Assembly (NCBI GenBank): GCA_028583685.1
Contig: JAMXIF010000003.1
Coordinates: forward strand, 71,143,990-71,207,989
DNA: 64,000 bases
Source: Petaurus breviceps papuanus
Taxonomy: Eukaryota; Chordata; Mammalia; Diprotodontia; Petauridae
Direction: 5' to 3'
Of the stretch, positions 10,593-21,179 are shown in pieces. The position numbers and the translations under genes were made by a program. Below the pieces are notes generated by a model that had not been told where the DNA came from, made no database searches, and saw nothing but the letters and a program-made list of their open reading frames with translations. The stretch's first letter is position 1, and the number at the start of each line of letters is the position of its first letter.

Positions 10593-11090
10593 TATTGCAG
10601 TGACTCCCTATTCTAGGATCAAATACAAAATCCTCTATTTGACATTCAAAGTCTTATATAACCTGGCTCTTTCCTCCCTTTCTAGCCTTCTTATATCTTA
10701 CTCTTCCCCACATATGCTGCAAACCAGTGATTGGCTTCTTTGCTTGTTCCTCACCTATAATACTGGGCTCCCCCCCCTTGCTATCCTCAGTACTTAGAAT
10801 TCTCCCCCATTTCATTTCTACCTCTTGGCTTCCCTGACTTTTTTCAACTTTCAAAATTCCACTTTCTTCAAAAAGTCTTTTTCCTGATCTCCAATGCTTG
10901 TGCTTTCCCTCTGCTGATTATCTTCAATTTAACTTGTATTTATCTTGTTTGTATATAGTTGTTTGCATATTTTCTCCTCATTTGACTATGAACTCCTAGA
11001 AAGCAGGTTTTGTCCTTTTCTTTTCTTTTTTTTATCCCCAGCATTTAACCACATTGCTTGGTACACAGTAAGTGCTTGATAAATATTTCT

Positions 11091-11640
11091 TGACCTGATT
11101 TGATTTGATTCTCTCCACTGTGCCAGATAAGACAAAGTGGATAGAGTCAAATGAAGTCTTATTTGCCACCTTAATGTTCTCTGCGACTTGGTGTATATGC
11201 AAAGGTGAGAAAAAGTTATGATAAGAAGAAATGCATGGGAAGGTATGGTTCAGAAAGAAGGAATGGGAGAGTCCACAGACTTGTTGATTTGCATAGAATC
11301 CCCAGGCCTATTTTCTTTGGGGAAAAAAAAGAATTAGTAGGCACTGTATTTGGCAAGCACCAAATAATGCAATAAAGAAGGATTAGATTAACTTTTAACA
11401 GACAGGAAGAGACATGTTATTGATGTGGATGTTACCCTAATGCATCCTATCTGCATACATTTAGACCATTGATTCATTAAAGCTAAGATCAGAATAATTT
11501 TTTTCAAAGGAAGAATGAGAAAAGTATATGATGCATAAATGCAATGTATTAACTCTGAAATATTAAAAAATGAATTGAAAAATTAAAAAGGGAAATGGGC
11601 AATAGAAATGACTTTGAATCAGATAATTTTGTTCAGAAGT
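11091..11640. other. No clear feature
   Basis: AT-rich unassigned sequence between the end of the L2 and the recognisable part of the RTE LINE. Its 3' part could be the diverged beginning of that LINE. Confidence 0.4.
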
Positions 11641-12179
11641 TTAAGCAATGTAAATTAATTACAACAACAAGGAAACAAAAAGCGCACAGAGCATGCCTTA
11701 GTCAGTGAAGATCTGACCTAGGTGACAAATGGTGAGAGATTGCTGCCATTGACAATACAAGGTTACAATATAAAGTCATCTGGAAAGTCATATAAAGGAT
11801 AGATGGCTATAGAAATATTTTCTTATAATACAGAGAGAAGCAACGGTGAGTTTGAAGGTAGCCAACTAAGCAAAATCACTCCAAAGCATTTGATAACGAA
11901 GATGGGAGTACTACAAATGGAAAAAAAAATGGGAAAAAACATTCCAAGAAACTTTTGTCCATCTAGGATAGTGGAACCCTAGCCCTAGCTTCACTACACT
12001 GGATGTGTTTATAAATAAGGCACAAACTTTACTAAAGAGAACACATTTTGGGAAAGCAGATGAATTCTACTAGGTGTATATTAAAAATATTAGTGCTAGA
12101 AATGACAAAAAAAAGAGTGTATGGAATGACCATTATCTAAAGAAGAGGGAAATAACAAAGGAAAATATTTTGAACCTTA

Positions 12180-12340
12180 TTCTTTTTTAATTTTTTGCTT
12201 TTTGGAAGGGCAATTGGGGTTAAGTGACTTGCTCAAAGTCACATGCTAGTTAAGTGTTAAGTATCTGAGGCCGAATTTGAACTCAGGTCCTCCTGACTCC
12301 ATGGCCGGTGCTCTATTCACTGTGCCACCTAGCCACCCTA
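12180..12340 (-). mobile_element. tRNA-headed short SINE, antisense
   Basis: Antisense copy from an interrupted T-rich run to 'cacctagccaccct', inserted in the RTE LINE. Flanking aacctta occurs at 12173-12179 and 12341-12347. Confidence 0.85.
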
Positions 12341-12983
12341 AACCTTAGTCATATCAAGAAAATATGACTGGCAGAATATCAGCAATTACTGATCTGTTTG
12401 CTACTCTCTCATGTATTAAAAAGTCTTTATGAAAGTCATCATTTTGTAAACTGAAGGCATCCCTGATAAGAGGATTAGGAGAGAACAAGAAGGTTTTTGT
12501 AAGTTATGATATTTCACAATAGACCACATCTTTACCGTTTTTCAATTAACTGAAAGATGTAGAGGCTATAAGTTCACGTTGTGTTTATTGTTTGTTAATT
12601 ATTTTTTAAAAAACCTTCACCTGATTCTGTAGAAAAAAAAAAGCTGCCTTACACATTTTTTTCCATCAAAGTGTATTCATTTCATATATCACAATTATTC
12701 AATAATCTTTGGAAGATACCAAAACAGTAACAAACCAATTATGGTGAGAGTACCAACTATTTTATATCCACTAGGTTGGGTCCTTGAATTGGGGTAGGAG
12801 GTTTTTTGCCTTCCTTGCTGCCTGAGGCAAAAAGGCTCTACCTCCTGTAGTTTGAGTCTAATTCTCATTGCTTGCTTGGGATGCCTTTCTGATCTATTGT
12901 TACTAATGATCATGATTACTACAGCCAAAGGGGAGTGACTTTTTTTTAGTCAAGATTCTTATAATTTTAAGAGTTATATTATT

Positions 12984-13152
12984 ATTATTATTTTTGCTTT
13001 TTGGAGGGGGGAAGGCAGGGCAATTGGGGTTAAGTGACTTGTCCAAGGTCACACAGCTAGTTTTTGTGTTAAATGTGTGAGGTCAGTTTTGAACTCACAT
13101 CCTCTTGACTCCAGGGTTGGTGCTCTATTCACTGTGCCACCTAGCTTCCCCA
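12984..13152 (-). mobile_element. tRNA-headed short SINE, antisense
   Basis: Antisense copy in the RTE LINE with a 12 bp target duplication, agttatattatt, at 12972-12983 and 13153-13164. Confidence 0.9.
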
Positions 13153-13230
13153 AGTTATATTATTTTTAATCATTCTAAGTAAATTTTTAAAAATTACATT
13201 TTATGGTACATAAGTGTCTAATTGCTTCTT

Positions 13231-13411
13231 CTTCTTCCTTTTTTTTTTTTTGGTCTTTTGGAGGGCAGTTGGAGTTAAGTAACTTGCCCAAGACTACATG
13301 GATAGTTTTTTTTGTGTGTGGGTGTTAAGAGTCTGAGGCGAGAACCGAACCCGGGTCCTTCTGACTCTGAGGCTGGCACTTTACTCACTGCGCCATCTAG
13401 CTTCCCCTATA
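13231..13411 (-). mobile_element. tRNA-headed short SINE, antisense, variant subfamily
   Basis: 12 bp target duplication taattgcttctt at 13219-13230 and 13412-13423. It has 'cactttactcactg' and 'gaaccgaacccggg' instead of the common 'ctctattcactg' and 'tttgaactcagg', shared with the copy at 26876. Only about 80 bp separates it from the preceding SINE. Confidence 0.9.
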
Positions 13412-14200
13412 TAATTGCTTCTTAACTCTAAGAATGAATCACTGAATTAACTAGGCTGGGCTCAGAATATCTATTTAGCTACCTTCGGATGGTAAACATC
13501 ATGTTTACCATCATAAAACAGGGAGTTGTATGCTCACCAATGTGATTCACCACTGTGAAAGTGGAGAGCCACCAGAATCTAAACTGAAGTGTAATTCTCT
13601 GTGGATAATGAGGTCTTCCAGATACTCCTGTATTCATATGACATTATGCTGATTTCATCAAATCCCAGAGAATTGTAGAACCTCCAAGAAGAGATCTATA
13701 ATCACCCAAAGTAACTTGTTCTGTTCATCCATAGAGAAAAGATCAAATATATAAAAATGCCTATTTGGGGATTTCACCATTTATTTGGATGGATACCCAT
13801 AAGTGCTTGCCTGTCACTATGTATATTAGGGACAAACAGTACAGATGGACAATGAGTTGGCTCAGAATTGAAAAGGATTTGAAGAGACTGCATTGGATTG
13901 CCTTCCAGAAATTACAAAAAACTTTTAATGACTCCAAGCTTCACATGAAAGCAAAGATCCATCTTTTCAATTCTAACATTCACAATAAGTATCATACTGA
14001 GAACAATGGATGAGGTCCATGATAGGTGTGGGCAACGGCACCATGAAGCCAATGAGGAACTCCGAAGAATAAAAATAAAAGATGTCATCAAGGGATTATA
14101 TGTTAGGATGAGAAAATGGATTGGCCATGTTGCAGGAATGATATGTGATAGGAAGATAGCCTGAGTACCCACACTATTCCCTTCATAAGGTCAAGAGTGG

Positions 14201-14425
14201 CTGTTAATAATCATTTTTCTCAACTCTATGTCTCACCATCTCCTCTGGGTGAAAGAGATTGATCTAAGCAGGCTGATTTTTTTTTTTTTGCATCTTTTAC
14301 TCATGAAATTTTTGATCATAGTACTAAAGAAACAACTTATCAAATGGTCCCCTAGCAATTGTAGAAAAGTTAATGTATTTTCAACAGTTGCCAAACTTAA
14401 AAGCAGGGGATAGATAAATCATCAG
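14201..14425. other. No clear feature
   Basis: Unassigned; perhaps the decayed 3' UTR of the RTE LINE. The short plus-strand open frame at 14228-14413 is not recognisable. Confidence 0.35.
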
Positions 14426-14427
14426 GA

Positions 14428-14625
14428 TAATAGATTTTTAGAGTAGGAATGTATTTTAGAAGACCTGTATAGTCCATTCCTCTAATTTTATGGTTGAGGA
14501 CCATGACACCCCAAGAAAGTAAGATTTTGTCCAAGGTCATATGTCTGATAAATAATAGAGTTGGAATTCAAACCCAGATTTTCCGCTCCAAATTTTGTGT
14601 TTTCTTACTATACCATGTCACCTCT
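14428..14625 (-). repeat. MIR-related SINE (antisense)
   Basis: Shows 'agacctgtatagtccattcc', 'tgtccaaggtcatatgtct' and 'ggaattcaaacccagatttt', the antisense layout of the MIR subgroup that starts with 'agaatcatagatttagagc'. Diverged. Confidence 0.5.
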
Positions 14626-14947
14626 GGGAGAGGTTGATTTCATATTCCTTTGTGAACATTTTCAAAGTTCAATTTAGAATCAGTTGGCAATATTCACTTT
14701 CTGTTTCTAGATAACTCACGTAACACTTCCAATTTTCACAAAACCACTAAAGCATTATGTAGTGGGACATGAATTTATATTAACTAAGATAAAATAGGTT
14801 CTGAGAGGTCAGGAGAGATTTGCCTCAAGTAAGTTGGATCTGAGATTAGATGTTGAATTCCCTACTCTTGTCTATACTTGGCTAGTTTCTTGTATTTCAT
14901 AGTAGTGTGGATATTAGGTTACTCCTGCCTCATTACTTTCATCAGTG

Positions 14948-15100
14948 TAGTGCTGCAGAAGAACATTGGATGTGGATTCAGAAGACCAAGATTACAAATC
15001 TGTTTCTTCTGCTTACTGGCTATGTCAATCAGTCAATAGCCAATAAGCATTCATTAGATCTTAACTCTGTGCCAGGCACTGTGCTACTCCCCAAGGATAT
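14948..15100. repeat. MIR head fragment followed by an antisense L2 tail
   Basis: A sense MIR-like piece (gtgctgcagaagaacattgg to cttactggctatg) abuts an antisense L2 3' tail (tcaatcagtcaatagccaat to gccaggcactgtgctac) at about 15026. Confidence 0.5.
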
Positions 15101-15370
15101 ATGTTGACCTTGGAAAAGAGAATCATTCTGAAAATGGGGGATGCTAGATGCTTTGGGAAAGAAGCATATCCTTGTGATCCTAGGAATTATATTTTAGATC
15201 AATAGGTAAAGATTAGAGGAAGACCATAAGAAAGCTAATTACTGGTAACTCCCTGGATAGGGGAGCTGAAACAACTCTTTGTTGATTGGATATAACAAAA
15301 ATAGAGTCCTCTATTGTCTTCCTGGATCTCTTACCTAAGACATAAGAGAAACTCTTAAGATTTGTTGAAA

Positions 15371-15526
15371 AAGGGGTAGCTAGGTGGCACAGTGAATAGA
15401 GCACCAGTCCTTAAGTTAGGAAAACTTGAGTTCAAATTTGGCCTCAGACACTTGACACTTAACTAGCTGTGTGACCTTGGCTAAGTCATTTAACCCCAAT
15501 TTCCTTGTTTTCACCCCTCCAAAAAA
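15371..15526 (+). mobile_element. tRNA-headed short SINE, sense
   Basis: GGGGTAGCTAGGTGGCACAG to an A-rich tail; imperfect 11 bp target duplication atttgttgaaa (15360-15370) and atttgctgaaa (15527-15537). Confidence 0.9.
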
Positions 15527-15559
15527 ATTTGCTGAAACAGATGATCATTAGGCATTTCT

Positions 15560-15945
15560 GGTGGTGTTATTCAGTAGTTTTTAGTCATGTCCAGTCCCAT
15601 TTGGGGTTTTCTTGGCAAAGATACTGAAATGATTTGTCATTTCTTTCTCCAGCTCATTTTGCAAATGAGACACTGAGGCAAACAGGATTAAGTGACTTGG
15701 CCAGAGTCACATAACTGGTAAATGTAAAACAAAAACAAAAATGTAAAGGCCAGATTTGAATTCATAAAGATGAATTTTCCTGACTCCAAACTCAGAATGA
15801 TCTGCACTGTACCATCTAACTGCTCTTACCTAAAGAGGAAGGAAAAAAAATTTGAACTCATAAAGATGAATTTTCCTGACTCCAAACTCAGAATGATCTG
15901 CACTGTACCATCTAACTGCTCTTACCTAAAGAGGAAGGGAATAAA
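15560..15945 (-). mobile_element. BovB-tailed MIR-headed SINE (MAR1-like), antisense, with internal tandem duplication
   Basis: On the plus strand it reads BovB-type tail first (gtcatgtccagtcccatttg, ggttttcttggcaaagatac) and then the antisense MIR-like core (gaggcaaacaggattaagtg). Its head end carries a tandem duplication of about 96 bp (15754-15849 and 15850-15945), almost identical between units. Confidence 0.85.
15754..15945. repeat. Two-unit tandem duplication, ~96 bp period
   Basis: Unit 2 repeats unit 1 with about one substitution (gaattcat against gaactcat) before the end. The near-identity points to a recent slippage or unequal-exchange event within an older SINE. The internally repetitive open frame at 15770-15964 is a by-product. 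Confidence 0.95.
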
Positions 15946-15949
15946 AGGT

Positions 15950-16435
15950 GAGGCAAAGGACTGAGGCCTGTTTTTCATGGGGACACATGTCAGCTTTAGC
16001 AAGCACAAAGGCTCTTCTTTCATCAGACACCATCAGTGAAAGACTGAAGCTAAGAATGGACAGTCAAGGAATATACTCTTTGGCCTTAAAAGGACAGAAC
16101 AAAGATGTCTAACATGGAGTTGGGATGAAAGATAAGTAAAGACATAGTAAGGGACTCACTTGTTGCCCTTGAAGAATTCAAGTCTCTTAACCAACATAAA
16201 CTACATTCCTGGATACTGTAAGAAGTAACAGATGTGATTGCTTAGTCATTGTCATTGATGTTTGAAAACACATGGTGAACTGGAACAGAACTATAGGACA
16301 AAGAAGGGCAAATGTCTTGGTTTTCAAAAGGGAGGAAAAGAATGGAATCTGTGAATATTAGAACAATGAACCTGATTTCAATTTCTGAAAAATTCTGAAA
16401 ATGTAGCATTAAGGAAATGGTGAACATCTAGAACA
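15950..16435. other. No clear feature
   Basis: Unassigned sequence just upstream of the recognisable L3 LINE; may be its more decayed 5' portion. Confidence 0.35.
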
Positions 16436-16439
16436 AAGA

Positions 16440-17703
16440 ATTGGTGATCAAAAATTAATCATCACAGATTCATCAAGAACATGTCATGTCAATATCACCT
16501 TACTTTTTTCATGATACATTTACTAAACCAATAGCTCAGGGGAATACTATAGATATAATCTGCTAAAAAATTTAGCGAAGTGTTTGGTATAGTTTCTTCT
16601 TGTAGACAAAATGGAGAGTTGTAGGCTAGAAAATAATTTACTTGTATTTGGAATGGATTAGATGATTAGACTGAAAGAGTAAATTTTAATGGTCCTATCT
16701 CAAAGTGGCAATAGATATCCAGGGAAGTGACCTAGGGATCTCTGCATTACCTTGTTCTCTTTTACATTTTTATCAGTGACTTGGATAAAGGCATAGATAA
16801 CCTCCTTATGAAATTTATAGATGCTACAAAGTCAACAAGGATAGTTAAAACCCTGGATGTAAGGGTCAGAATACCAAAAAAAAGTGTGCTTGACATGCTA
16901 AAGCAGTGAATTCAACCTGAAAAGATGAAATGTATCAGAGATAAAGGTAGTCTTACATTTAGATTAAAAAACTGACTTAAGAAGCTCAAGATGGTAGAAG
17001 CATAGTTGAACAACAGGTAGAAAAAGGCCTGGAAGTTTTGGTGAATGACAATGTCAATATGAGAGTGCTATGTGCCATCCGAAAGTTGATGTGACCTTAG
17101 GTTCCATTAAAAGAGGCATAGTTTCCAGCAGTTAATAATCTTGATGTCCTATGTGTGGTCAGGTCATATCTAGAGTACTATGCTCATTTCTGGGTGCCTA
17201 GTTTTAGTAAGGACATTGATAAACTAGACATCATGCAGACAATGTAATTAGAATGATGAAGGGCCTTGGTTGAAGGAAGTAGGGATGTTAACCATAGAGA
17301 AGAGAAGGCTCCAGAGAGACGTGATATCTGTCTTCAAGTACTTGAAATACTTTTATGTAAAAGAGGGATTTAACTTCTTCTGTTCTACCAGAGAGGGAAG
17401 AATTAAGAGTAAAGTTTAGAAGTCGAAGAAACAGATTTAGACTTAATGTAAGAGAGGAAAAAAAAAACTTTCTTTGTTGTCTTCCCCAATAGATTGTGAG
17501 CTCCTTGAGGTTAGGGATTATCTTTTGCGTGTTTTTGGTTGTTTTTCGTATCCCTAGCACTCAGCACAGTGCCAAGCACATAGGAAATGCTTAATAAATA
17601 CTGGTTTATTTCTAACAATTAGATCTATCAAAAAGTGGAATGGACTGCCTCTGAAGGTAATGGGCTCCTCTTAACTAGAGATCTTCAAGAAATGGTTGAA
17701 TGA
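16440..17703 (+). mobile_element. L3/CR1 LINE 3' half (sense), interrupted by an L2 tail
   Basis: Typical CR1/L3 phrases in order: 'tttttatcagtgacttggat' (16768), 'aaaggcatagataacctcc' (16786), 'gtactatgctcatttctggg' (17175), 'atgatgaagggccttggt' (17252), 'cttcaagtacttgaaatac' (17332), 'ttagacttaatgtaagagag' (17438) and, after an interruption, 'aagtggaatggactgcctc' (17633) and 'agatcttcaagaaatggttg' (17680). The same order recurs at 57985-59683. Fully decayed. Confidence 0.8.
17474..17612 (+). mobile_element. L2 3' tail inserted in L3
   Basis: A 5'-truncated L2 end: 'agattgtgagctccttgagg', 'agcacagtgccaagcacata', 'ggaaatgcttaataaatac'. It separates two collinear halves of the L3 3' end, so it inserted after the L3. 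Confidence 0.75.
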
Positions 17704-17800
17704 CTGTGGATCAAGATGAATAGACTGCTAGACCTGGAGTTTAGAAGAGTTGAGTTCAAATTTTACCTCAAGCACCTACTAGCTGTGTGACCCTGGGAAG
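17704..17800 (+). repeat. Truncated MIR/tRNA-headed SINE fragment (sense)
   Basis: Contains 'agactgctagacctggagtt' and 'tactagctgtgtgaccctgg' without a recognisable end. Confidence 0.5.
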
Positions 17801-18220
17801 TATAATGGTAATGGTAATTTGAAAATCTTCCCTACCCCTTAATAGGCTGAATTTAATTATGGGGAGCCTGTGGTGGAAGGAGTTTGATGAAGGGTGGAGG
17901 AGAGCTGAAAGGAAGCTGGGAGTCAGAGCAGTTAGAATTAGAGAAAGGAGAGTGGATGCAGGCAAGGAGACAGATGAGCTTGGGAGTGTTTATGGGAAGG
18001 TTTTGGGATGGTGTTGCTCTCTACAATGTTATTGTGTATACATTTCTTTGTTGATATAATGAATTCAGTTTTCTGGTGTTGGGATTTGGCTTTCTGGTGT
18101 CTGAATAAATATTTCGCTTCTGTCTTCTCTTTGGAAAGTCTGTTATATTTTGCAATCCAGAATTACACTGACATGTGAATGTGAATATCCCTGTGAATAT
18201 CATGTTGATACTACAACAAT
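17801..18220. other. No gene seen
   Basis: Unassigned. A weak purine-rich resemblance to antisense L2 around 17870-17990 is not strong enough to annotate separately. Confidence 0.35.
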
Positions 18221-18224
18221 TTAC

Positions 18225-18380
18225 TCAGTCTCTGTCTGTCTTAGTTTCCCCATCTATAGGGATGATAGTAATAGCACCTACCTCATAGTTGTTTAGTGTA
18301 CTAGTATAAAGTGAGATAAAATTTGGAAAGTCATTTGCAAAACTTCAGTGCTATATAAATGCTAGCTCTTATCATTATCT
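18225..18380 (+). repeat. MIR-like SINE 3' half (sense)
   Basis: Contains 'cttagtttccccatctatag', 'agcacctacctcatagttgt' and 'gctatataaatgctagctc'. Confidence 0.65.
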
Positions 18381-18818
18381 ACCTAAGATTTCTTTTTGGG
18401 TAAACATTGAACTGGCTGGCCACTGAGTTCCCTTACAATTCTGAAATTTTGTGATTCTATTAATAATAACAACAAAACAACTTTGCCATCTCTCTCCAAT
18501 AGAAATGTTTCACATTTACTTAAAATTTTCATATTTACAGATTGCTTTCCTGGCAAAAGTCCTGTGTTGTATCTTGCATTTTGCTATTGAGGAAATCAAG
18601 ATTCAGAGAAGCTAATGACTTGGTTATATGAACTCTAAGGGTCCTCTTCAAAGCCTATATCATTTCTGGTATTTCATACAAGAGTGGTAGGAGAAGGCTT
18701 CAGTCAGTCAGATTAGGAGATTGATACAGGCTAGTTAATCCCTGAAGTATAACCACCATAGAAATTAGACCAATCAGGATGTGCCTTCTTATGTGTCTTA
18801 CTCGGGATTGTTGTATTT
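18381..18818. other. No gene seen; weak MIR-like traces
   Basis: A possible antisense MIR trace lies near 18490-18660. Otherwise unassigned. Confidence 0.35.
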
Positions 18819-18819
18819 G

Positions 18820-19390
18820 TTGTGGTTTGTCCTTCATTTTTTAAGAGGACCAATGAAATTGTGGGATGATATCTTGACTCACGGGTGAGCCGGATTTAGG
18901 TGAGTCATAGTTGCACAATGTCATAAGTCTCCCTCTCTCTTCCAGAATCATTGAAGCTCAGCGGCAAGACAAAAGTCAAGACTATGGTGACATCCTGCGA
19001 TGGATCTTGGTGTCTTCAATGTCTGACCAAGCTCTAAGCACTCTATAGAGCCTGCTTCAGCTGTTAGAACAAATTGTTCTCATCCACCCGTTCTACTGAG
19101 TAAAGTTTTCTCATGCTTGGGGTAGACACCTACCTAACTTACTATCATGTCTGATGCCCATTGGCTACCCTGCATCTGGTTTAGCCCATCTGCTGAAAGG
19201 GTTTTACTGGAGTGTGGCTGCTACAGTGCTATAGCTTCTTGGATTCATATGTGAACATTTAGTACCAGGTGAACACAAAGGGTGGATGAACAACCCTGAC
19301 AAGATCTCATCAGATCTTCATACCAGAAGTGTATATATCCTCCTTGGATATACCACGCACCCTAGTGTATTTGTAAAGCATGCCTGAGTA
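18820..19390 (-). mobile_element. SINE-like element with a LINE-type tail, family X (antisense)
   Basis: Reverse complement of the sequence family at 25395-25720. It ends (on the plus strand it begins) with 'tttgtccttcatttttta' and 'agaggaccaatgaaattg', which is the complement of the tail on the LINE at 28990-29570. The internal landmark 'agaacaaattgttctcatcc' (19067) matches 'gatgagaacaatttgttcc' at 25452. No coding frame. I place it as a SINE or internally deleted LINE derivative sharing that LINE's 3' end. Confidence 0.65.
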
Positions 19391-19689
19391 GCTTGTTTAC
19401 TCCAGGAAATAAATAAGACTATGCCTCTAGAGAGCATCAGTCAACTTGCACCCACCCTGAAGTCCTGAGCAGCCCTGGCAAGTACCAGGTTAGATTCCAC
19501 GCATGCTGGGGCATGTCCCAGCATCAGGAAAAAAAAGACAGGGTGAGAGGGTGGCTTTATAGCAGAAGTGTCCATATCTCTGCTTTAGCCTTTGGGTTGA
19601 TATAAATAAATCATAGTCAGACAAGTTCACTGAACATGAGCAGTGTTTCTTCCCCTTTGAACTCCTAATTGAACCATTAAGGAAGCAAA

Positions 19690-19960
19690 CTGATGAATCA
19701 ACAAGCATGGTAAGTGCCATCAAATATGGAAGCTGAAGCTTAAATGCTTTGGCCACATAATGAGAAAATGGGTTTCTTTGGAAAAGACCCTGATGATGGG
19801 AAAGATTGAAGTCAGAGGATGAGATGGCTAGATAGTGTCATGGAAATAATGATGAACAGGCCTTGAGAGAAAGTGGAGGATAGAAAGACCTGGAGTGCTA
19901 TGGTTCATAGGGTCACAAAGAAGTGGACAGGACTAAATGACAGTGCTCCAGGTGATTGGG
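19690..19960 (+). mobile_element. BovB-type LINE 3' end (sense)
   Basis: A translated island reads KLKLKCFGHIMRKWVSLEKT then LMMGKIEVRG (about 19731-19820). Later islands include KTWSAMVHRVTKKWTGLND (about 19885-19941). This is the C-terminal tail region known from BovB/RTE LINEs. The DNA ends 'gtcacaaagaagtggacagg actaaa', which matches the tails of the MIR-headed SINEs in this window. One frame disruption lies near 19820. It is a remnant, not a host gene. Confidence 0.75.
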
Positions 19961-20194
19961 AAGCAAAGATGAAAATAAAACAGTCCCTTCTCTCAAGGAC
20001 ATTGCAGTGTATTAGGGGTGACATGCAGAAAACATATAAATATATAGCAGATTCATTCTACCAAAGGGGAATACATGAAAGTAGCGGTAGTGAGTCAGTC
20101 TCATGAGACAGAAAACATCAAGTAAGTAAGATTTTAAGGCAACTATTCTACAATTTATAGTCTTAATATTAAAGGATTAAACAAGGGCACTCAG

Positions 20195-21015
20195 AAATCA
20201 GTCAGCCAATATTTATTAAGCACCTACTATATGCCAAGCCCTGTGCTAAGTGTCAGGTTACAAAAAGAAGCAAAAGAAAGTCCCTGGCCTCAAGGCGTTT
20301 ACAATCTAATGGGGGACAACAAGCAAACATATTTTGACAAACATGCTATATGCAGGATAAACAGGAAGTCAGTGAGAGGGGAAGTATGGGATTGGGAAAG
20401 GCTTCCTGTAGAAGATGGGGTTTTAGTTGGGATTTAAAGGAAGTCAGGGAAAACAGTAGGCAGAGATGTGGAGGGAGAGTATTCCAGGCATGGAAGACAG
20501 CCAGAGAAATTGACTAGAGCCAAGAGATGAAATATCTTTTCATGGAACAGTCAGGAGACCAGTGTGACTGGATCAAAGAATCCATGGTGGGGAACAAGGT
20601 ATAAGAAGACTGAAGTAGGAGGATGCTAGATTAGGAAGAGTTCTGAATGGTAAGTAGAGCATTTTGTAATTGTTCCTGGAGGCAATACGAAGCCACTGGA
20701 GTTTATTGAGAAGGGAAGGGGTGGCATGGTCAGACTTGCATTTTAGGGAAATTAATTCGGTGATTGGAGGAGGTATTAGAGTGGGGAGATACTTGAAGCA
20801 GGCAGAACCATCATCAGGCTATTACAATAGTGAAGCCTGGAAGTGATGAGCCCCTGTACAGGAAGGGTAGTGACAGCATGAAAGGCGCATATCCAAAAGA
20901 TGCTGCAAAGGTAAAATCGGCAGGTGTTGACAACATATTGGATAAGGGGTGAAGGACAGTGAGGAGTCAAGGATGACACATAGGTTGTGAGCCTGGAAGA
21001 CTGGGAGCTAGTGTT
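20195..21015 (-). mobile_element. L2 LINE 3' region (antisense)
   Basis: Well preserved antisense L2 end: 'gtcagccaatatttattaag', 'gccaagccctgtgctaagtg', 'gtccctggcctcaaggcgtt', 'gggttttagttgggatttaa', 'agtattccaggcatggaaga', 'gcattttagggaaattaatt', 'gtgaggagtcaaggatgaca'. Open frames across it are shadows of LINE sequence. Confidence 0.85.
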
Positions 21016-21059
21016 GCCCTCTACAGTAACAGGGGAGGTGGAGGGTGGGGGTAGGGGAG

Positions 21060-21175
21060 GAATGAAATGAAATGAAGTGACTCTGCCAGTGTTACATGGT
21101 CAGTAGGGATCAGACTTGAACCCAGGTCTCCCCAAGGCTAGCTCTCTATCTACTCTGCTATGCCACTTTTGTTAT
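21060..21175 (-). repeat. MIR-like SINE fragment (antisense)
   Basis: 'agtgttacatggtcagtagg', 'cagacttgaacccaggtctc', then 'ctatctactctgctatgcca'. Abuts the antisense L2. Confidence 0.55.
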
Positions 21176-21179
21176 ATAG

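Larger units (their letters stand above)
9370..11090 (+). mobile_element. L2 LINE 3' half (sense), carrying two DNA elements
   Basis: Sense L2: degenerate C-terminal reverse-transcriptase region and 3' UTR. Landmarks are 'ggcttgcaacctaggtgtca' (9912), 'ttgcaatagcctattgattg' (10091), 'gtgactccctattctagga' (10599), 'tcaaatacaaaatcctc' (10619), and the tail 'cacagtaagtgcttgataaat' region near 11065-11085. It is broken by a hairpin element (about 9660-9838) and a MITE (10224-10592). Both insertions restore continuous L2 when removed. Confidence 0.85.
11640..14200 (+). mobile_element. RTE-clade LINE (sense), decayed, split by three SINEs
   Basis: Short in-frame islands line up in order with an RTE-type reverse transcriptase. 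They are DNEDGSTT (about 11893), FTIDHIFTVFQLTERCRGYK (about 12515), FHQSVFISYITII (about 12665), YDIMLISSNPREL (about 13638), RLHWIAFQKLQ (about 13885) and RKWIGHVAGMICDRK (about 14113). These correspond to the linker, the RT fingers and palm, the region of the catalytic FADD motif (already lost here) and the C-terminal region. The RT signatures are established for RTE/BovB LINEs; assignment within the clade is by eye. Three antisense SINEs (12180, 12984, 13231) cut it. Many frameshifts and stops; clearly dead. Confidence 0.75.
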
